From Adhaeribacter soli (GTDB lineage Bacteria; Bacteroidota; Bacteroidia; Cytophagales; Hymenobacteraceae), in contig NZ_VTWT01000008.1 of NCBI RefSeq assembly GCF_008727925.1, positions 62,001-126,000 of the forward strand: 64,000 bases of DNA, written 5' to 3'. Numbering within the stretch: the stretch's first letter is position 1; each line of letters opens with the position of its first letter. The position numbers and the translations under genes are program-made. This document shows, piece by piece, positions 61,866 through 64,000 of this stretch. The notes below the pieces were generated by a model. That model ran no database searches and was not told the DNA's origin. It saw only the letters and a program-made list of their open reading frames with translations.

Positions 61866-63479
61866 ATGGCAGACAATCAAAAAAATCAGGATCAAAACAC
61901 TTCAAACCAATCAACCGGTTCAGGCTCATCGGGCGCGAAAGCATCCACATCATCCGGAGGCTCTTCTTCTTCTATGATGAGCGGCGGAACCCAAAGCCGC
62001 ACGGCCGGCAATACCGGCGATGCCAGCAGCATGTCTTCCGGTTCTACCGGCTCTTCGGGTAAAACTACCGGCAGAAGCTCCGGCTCTACTTCAGGTTCTA
62101 CTTCCGGCACCACTTCCAGCCGGGCAAAATCCGGTACTTCTAAAACTACAGAAGGCAAATCTACGGGCAAAACCACCGGCAGATCATCTTCCGGCACTGG
62201 TTCCTCGTCTTCCGGTTCCACTTCGTCCCGCTCAACCCGCTCCACTTCCGGCAGATCGTCCGGCTCCGGTTCTTCTGGCAGCCAGCACGAAAGCGGCTAT
62301 GGCAGCATGAGCACCGGCGGCGGCGGCTACGGCGACTATAACCAGAATTGGGGCTCCAACCAGGGCAACCAGGGCGGCGGCTCTTTTGACAGAGGCTCCG
62401 ACATGGGCGGCTATGGTTCGCAAGGCGGCGGATACTCCCAGGGCCAGGGCAATACCGGCGGTTATGGAAATGAATTCGGCAGCTATGGCAACCAGATGAG
62501 TTATGGCGGCTCTACCCAGGGCGGACATGGTTCACAGGGAGGCCATGGCGGCAGCAACTGGGGTAACCAGGGCAATCAGGGTGGCTGGAGCGGTTCTAAC
62601 CAGGGCGGCAGCGGCAACTACAGCCGTGGCATGAGCGGTGGTTCTATGGGTGGCGGCAGCCAGTATGGCTACGGCCAGGGCATGGGCCATGGAACGCAAA
62701 GCGGCGGTTTTGGCTCACAAAGCGGTTACGGTTCTTCTAACTACGGCAACATGAGCGACCAAGACAACTTCGGCCAACGCGGTGGCTATGGCCACACCTC
62801 GCAAGGGGGTTATGGCTCACAGAGCGGTTACGGTTCGCAAGGCGGCTATGGTGGTCAGTACGGTCACCAAGGCGGCATGAGCAACCAGGGCGGATATGGC
62901 TCGCATGGTGGTTATGGTTCGCAAGGTGGCTACGGCGGTTCCAACCGCGGCATGGGTGGTTACGACCAGGATAATTACGGCACTTCACAACGTGGTAGCT
63001 GGGGCAACCAGGGCGGCCACGGTTCGCAAGGCAGCAGCTATGGCTCTATGAGTGGCATGGGCCACCAGGGTGGATATGGCTCACAAGGTGGCTATGGTTC
63101 ACAGGGTGGCCATGGCGGCGGCTACGGCGGTTCCTCTCAGGGTGGCTTCGGCTCCATGAGCAACCGTGGCGGCCAAGGTGGCTACGGCTCTTCCGGCTCT
63201 ATGGGCAGCGGCCCGTATGGCAACCGCTCCCAGGGTGGTCAGGGTGGTTATAGCCAGGGCTTCAGTAACCAAGGTGGTTACGGCTCTCAGGGCGGTAGCT
63301 CCCGCGGCGGCTCTTACAACGAAGAAATGGGTTCCAGAAGAGGCAGCTTTGGCGGTAGTTCATCTTTCGGCCAGGGCGGCTCTTCCCGCGGAAACTCATC
63401 TTATGGCGGCTACGATCAGGATGACGAGTATGGTTCATCTTCCCGCAACAGCGATCGCCATACGAACCTGGATTATTAA
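61866..63479 (+). CDS. Gly/Ser/Tyr/Gln-rich low-complexity protein
   Basis: A 537-residue protein with no signal peptide and no folded domain that I can see. Residues 1-145 are Ser/Thr/Gly/Lys-rich (SGSTSGSTSGTTSSRAK), and the rest is a long series of loose repeats such as GGYGSQGGYG, GYGSQ, NQGG and RGG, ending GYDQDDEYGSSSRNSDRH. The composition is that of disordered, prion-like proteins such as the SYGQ part of FUS or plant glycine-rich proteins. The strong AAGGAG site 10 bases before ATG 61866 suggests high expression. Function is unknown; RNA binding, a stress role or a filament are all possible. Confidence 0.8.
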   Translation: MADNQKNQDQNTSNQSTGSGSSGAKASTSSGGSSSSMMSGGTQSRTAGNTGDASSMSSGSTGSSGKTTGRSSGSTSGSTSGTTSSRAKSGTSKTTEGKSTGKTTGRSSSGTGSSSSGSTSSRSTRSTSGRSSGSGSSGSQHESGYGSMSTGGGGYGDYNQNWGSNQGNQGGGSFDRGSDMGGYGSQGGGYSQGQGNTGGYGNEFGSYGNQMSYGGSTQGGHGSQGGHGGSNWGNQGNQGGWSGSNQGGSGNYSRGMSGGSMGGGSQYGYGQGMGHGTQSGGFGSQSGYGSSNYGNMSDQDNFGQRGGYGHTSQGGYGSQSGYGSQGGYGGQYGHQGGMSNQGGYGSHGGYGSQGGYGGSNRGMGGYDQDNYGTSQRGSWGNQGGHGSQGSSYGSMSGMGHQGGYGSQGGYGSQGGHGGGYGGSSQGGFGSMSNRGGQGGYGSSGSMGSGPYGNRSQGGQGGYSQGFSNQGGYGSQGGSSRGGSYNEEMGSRRGSFGGSSSFGQGGSSRGNSSYGGYDQDDEYGSSSRNSDRHTNLDY

Positions 63480-63504
63480 CAATCTCTTATAATTGCCAAA
63501 TACT

Positions 63505-63537
63505 AAAAAAGCCCCGCAACTATGCGGGGCTTTTTTT
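63505..63537 (+). terminator. Terminator of the low-complexity gene
   Basis: Perfect 14-base arms AAAAAAGCCCCGCA and TGCGGGGCTTTTTT around ACTA. Confidence 0.88.
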
Positions 63538-64000
63538 ATGCCGGTAAACTAAGAGTTAACCAGGGGAAGAACTGAAATCAATTTATTGAACAGGTTTTTG
63601 AATTTCAATTGAATTGCCAGGCCGATACCTCTCTCTAGAAATGATCTTTGCCGTTTTATAGTAAACATCCTGCTATCCGTCAGCTAAAGCAGACGGCAAT
63701 GAAAGTTGAGCTTGTGGAGGAGGTACCTGGATTTCAGTTGGGGCAGTCCTGATGGGAGCTTCATTTCAAGCCCAAATGTATACCAGATACTCTGCACCGG
63801 GTTCTATCCCCGACAGAATTCCTATTATCCGGAAGCAACCTGCTTCTGAGGTTTGAGTTCTGCTTGGGGACAGCACCCGGGAAGAAAGGAGCGAAAGGCA
63901 TTTTAATCTGGCAAGGGAGTTCAACTCTACCAGGTTAAGGAAGTGGATAAAATTACGTTAAGCTGCTACGATCATCATTCTGGAAGAAACTTGTGAGATC
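63538..64000. other. Non-coding window end
   Basis: No supported gene in the last 460 bases. One short frame (about 63747-63935) is open but has no start or recognisable product. A CCGTC hairpin repeat occurs at 63677-63701. Confidence 0.4.
63677..63701. repeat. CCGTC hairpin repeat, last copy
   Basis: Reverse-oriented copy, identical in sequence to copies 1 and 2 (CCGTCAGCTAAAGCAGACGG plus CAATG). Confidence 0.75.

Noticed and set aside
63747-63935. Open frame at the window end as a transposase remnant
   Set aside because: No transposase motif or start codon is seen; the frame is short and ends in a stop.

Overview
The window looks like a chromosomal segment of a gliding-lineage Bacteroidota, most likely Cytophagales of the Hymenobacteraceae type (Adhaeribacter, Rufibacter or Pontibacter relatives). 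The grounds are: three proteins with type IX secretion (Por) C-terminal sorting domains, gliding lipoprotein GldH beside RicT, GWxTD and DUF2723 proteins, DUF5777 and YceI proteins, promoters of the Bacteroidota form TAnnTTTG, and few Shine-Dalgarno sites. No rRNA gene, CRISPR array, transposase or integrase was found.

Region 1 (1 to about 13960) is AT-rich and reads as a defence or genomic island that ends at a tRNA-Arg(ACG) gene. It starts with a tight operon: a RecD-like helicase with a C-terminal nuclease-like domain (cut by the window edge), a type I restriction HsdR subunit, and a YgjP-type metallopeptidase. Next, on the minus strand, is a six-gene row: DUF2188, LRAT-like, DUF1508, a Pycsar-type membrane effector, a class III nucleotide cyclase of the Pycsar kind, and an E2 (ubiquitin-conjugating-like) protein overlapping the cyclase gene. 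A divergent XRE regulator plus ImmA/IrrE protease pair shares its intergenic region, which carries repeated GTTTGTAAAC-type operator candidates. An orphan XRE gene and three unknown genes fill the rest. The cyclase, effector and E2 set is the best candidate for a little-described immune system here.

Region 2 (14000 to 32700) is ordinary GC-richer chromosome: a VTT membrane protein, a cystathionine gamma-synthase or lyase, a large secreted Asp-box protein, a repeat lipoprotein, a GDSL esterase, DNA polymerase IV, an ECF sigma factor followed by an anti-sigma domain fused to an HtrA-like protease, a bacilliredoxin, PurD, RecQ, KdsD and ManC. Gaps hold many palindromic and inverted repeats and clear intrinsic terminators.

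Region 3 (32993 to 37900) is one lone 1544-residue gene with an Mrr-like nuclease domain, a P-loop NTPase and a long helical C-terminus. It resembles Avs-type (STAND NTPase) phage sensors and sits alone between housekeeping genes.

Region 4 (38000 to 64000) returns to core genes: RlmB, a GWxTD lipoprotein, a DUF2723 membrane protein, an apparently duplicated block of T9SS-domain and YceI genes (one copy keeps a blue-copper domain, the other has lost it), BirA, RsfS, FtsH, a LUD protein, LpxH, RicT, GldH, an endonuclease/exonuclease/phosphatase-fold protein, a cold-shock protein, and a 537-residue Gly/Ser/Tyr/Gln low-complexity protein. Repeat families (CCGTC hairpin, GTAGGGTTTAAACCC palindrome, AAACGATAGC motif) are scattered through the intergenic spaces.
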